32,774 bases of DNA from Clostridia bacterium (lineage in GTDB: Bacteria; Bacillota; Clostridia; Oscillospirales; UBA644). Each line of letters opens with the position of its first letter. Positions within the stretch are counted from its first letter, which is position 1. This document shows positions 32,042 to 32,774 of this stretch, one piece after another. The position numbers were made by a program, and so were the translations under genes. The notes below the pieces were generated by a model, which ran no database searches, was not told the origin of the DNA, and was given only the letters and a program-made list of their open reading frames with translations. The DNA lies in the NCBI GenBank assembly GCA_017623895.1, contig JAGAOB010000005.1, forward strand, positions 1 to 32,774, written 5' to 3'.

Positions 32042-32048
32042 TTCGACA
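32042..32048 (-). promoter_or_regulatory. Putative Spo0A box 2
   Basis: A second exact TGTCGAA, ending 9 bp before the spo0A -35. This placement suits autoregulation by Spo0A. Confidence 0.6.
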
Positions 32049-32057
32049 GAAATCCCC

Positions 32058-32086
32058 TTGCCGTTTTTCTTGCTTTTTGCTATAAT
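32058..32086 (+). promoter_or_regulatory. Promoter for spo0A
   Basis: TTGCCG at 32058-32063, 17-bp spacer, TATAAT at 32081-32086 with TGC before it (extended -10). It looks like a vegetative sigma-A promoter; no sigma-H pattern was recognised. Confidence 0.8.
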
Positions 32087-32121
32087 CTGCTCGAAAACAC
32101 ACAACACAAGGAGAAAACACT

Positions 32122-32774
32122 ATGGAAACTGAAAACAAAATCAAGATTCTGATCCTGGACAGTCAGCCCGATGCCCGCTTGCAATGTCAAAGCGTGCTGA
32201 AAACCTTTGGATTCCGTATCGTGGGAAGCGTGGGAGACGTAGATGCCGCGCTGGAAATTATGGCGATGCAGTCGCCCCACGTGGTTCTGTTTGACGTGAT
32301 GCTGGAGCAATCTGACGGTTTGTCTTTCTTGCGCAGAGCCTCCCAGATCGAGCTTCCCCACAAGGTTCATTACATATCCCTGTCGGCTCTGTCTACCGTT
32401 TCGGTGATTCGAAATCTGGTGGCGTCCGGTGCGGATTACTGTATGGTCAAGCCCGTGGATTACGAGATTCTCAAGGAGCGGATTCTTCAGCTTTATACCG
32501 AACAGCACACCCAAGGCAACGGAGAGTCTGCAGGCAAGGTGTTTAATCTCCCCGTCAGTGCCGCTGATCTGGAAAAGCAGGTCACCTCTATTATATTAGA
32601 GGTAGGAATCCCTGCTCACGTAAAGGGGTATCAGTACGTCCGCAGAGCGATTTTAATGGCGATCACCGACCCCGAGGTTATCAACGGTGTGACCAAGATC
32701 ATTTATCCTACCATTGCAAAGGAGTTCAAAACCACGCCGTCCCGTGTGGAGCGTGCCATCCGTCACGCCATTGA
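32122..32774 (+). CDS. spo0A: Sporulation master regulator Spo0A (5' part, cut by the window edge)
   Basis: Response regulator that switches cells to sporulation. The start is ATG at 32122 with AAGGAG eight bases upstream; 217 codons are in the window and the frame is open at the edge. Residues 7-125 are the receiver: phospho-acceptor Asp58 in HVVLFDVM, Ser in YISLSAL and Lys in MVKPVD. The acidic pocket has Asp13 followed by Ser instead of the usual second Asp, and the Met-Pro after the acceptor is replaced. The DNA-binding domain is well conserved: VTSIILEVGIPAHVKGYQY, YPTIAKEFKTTPSRVERAIR and RHAI. Only the last part of the protein is missing. Two 0A boxes lie upstream, suggesting autoregulation. 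Confidence 0.96.
   Translation, partial: METENKIKILILDSQPDARLQCQSVLKTFGFRIVGSVGDVDAALEIMAMQSPHVVLFDVMLEQSDGLSFLRRASQIELPHKVHYISLSALSTVSVIRNLVASGADYCMVKPVDYEILKERILQLYTEQHTQGNGESAGKVFNLPVSAADLEKQVTSIILEVGIPAHVKGYQYVRRAILMAITDPEVINGVTKIIYPTIAKEFKTTPSRVERAIRHAI

Overview
The window is a chromosomal segment of a Gram-positive, probably spore-forming bacterium of the class Clostridia. The evidence is the strong sigma-A style promoters, the AGGAGG-type ribosome binding sites, the tig-clpP-clpX-lon-ysxC protease cluster, the rplU-rpmA-obgE cluster, RbgA/RNase HII next to rplS and lepB, and a Spo0A gene entering the right edge. Genes are dense, mostly on the minus strand, and mostly housekeeping. I cannot name a genus.

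Layout: (1) 1-2040: end of an rRNA operon (5S rRNA and terminator), a two-gene minus-strand block of unknown function (362 aa and 62 aa), and an unannotated structured RNA transcription unit of about 200 nt with a consensus promoter, a rod-like fold and a terminator (6S-like). (2) 2040-6900: a DUF6512-type membrane protein on plus, converging on a minus operon of a 784-aa lipoprotein and a Na/phosphate cotransporter with a PhoU domain. (3) 6970-10380, plus strand: rplS, then lepB-rbgA-rnhB-xre. (4) 10394-17857, minus: a cell-surface beta-helix-like protein, cysK, yebC, a membrane protein that looks like a catalytically dead P-type ATPase, rlmB and a small lipoprotein. (5) 17931-19157, plus: a lone DAO-type FAD oxidoreductase. 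(6) 19235-25909, minus: tig-clpP-clpX-lon-ysxC; trigger factor carries a histone-H1-like lysine/alanine tail. (7) 26048-31705, minus: rplU-rpmA, a zinc-ribbon membrane protein, then obgE, an unknown membrane-anchored protein, yraN, a dipeptidase and a metallophosphoesterase. (8) 31786-32774: divergent promoters, two Spo0A boxes and the 5' two thirds or more of spo0A.

Most genes serve ribosome production (L19, L21, L27, RbgA, Obg, YsxC, RlmB), protein folding and degradation (trigger factor, ClpXP, Lon), or secretion and the cell surface (signal peptidase I, lipoproteins, a sortase-like substrate). There are no insertion sequences, phage genes, CRISPR arrays or tRNAs. The less ordinary items are the structured RNA, the pseudo-P-type ATPase, the tailed trigger factor, two minisatellite-like intergenic arrays, a 76-bp duplication at the ysxC 3' end, and an L27 without the processed N-terminal extension common in Firmicutes.
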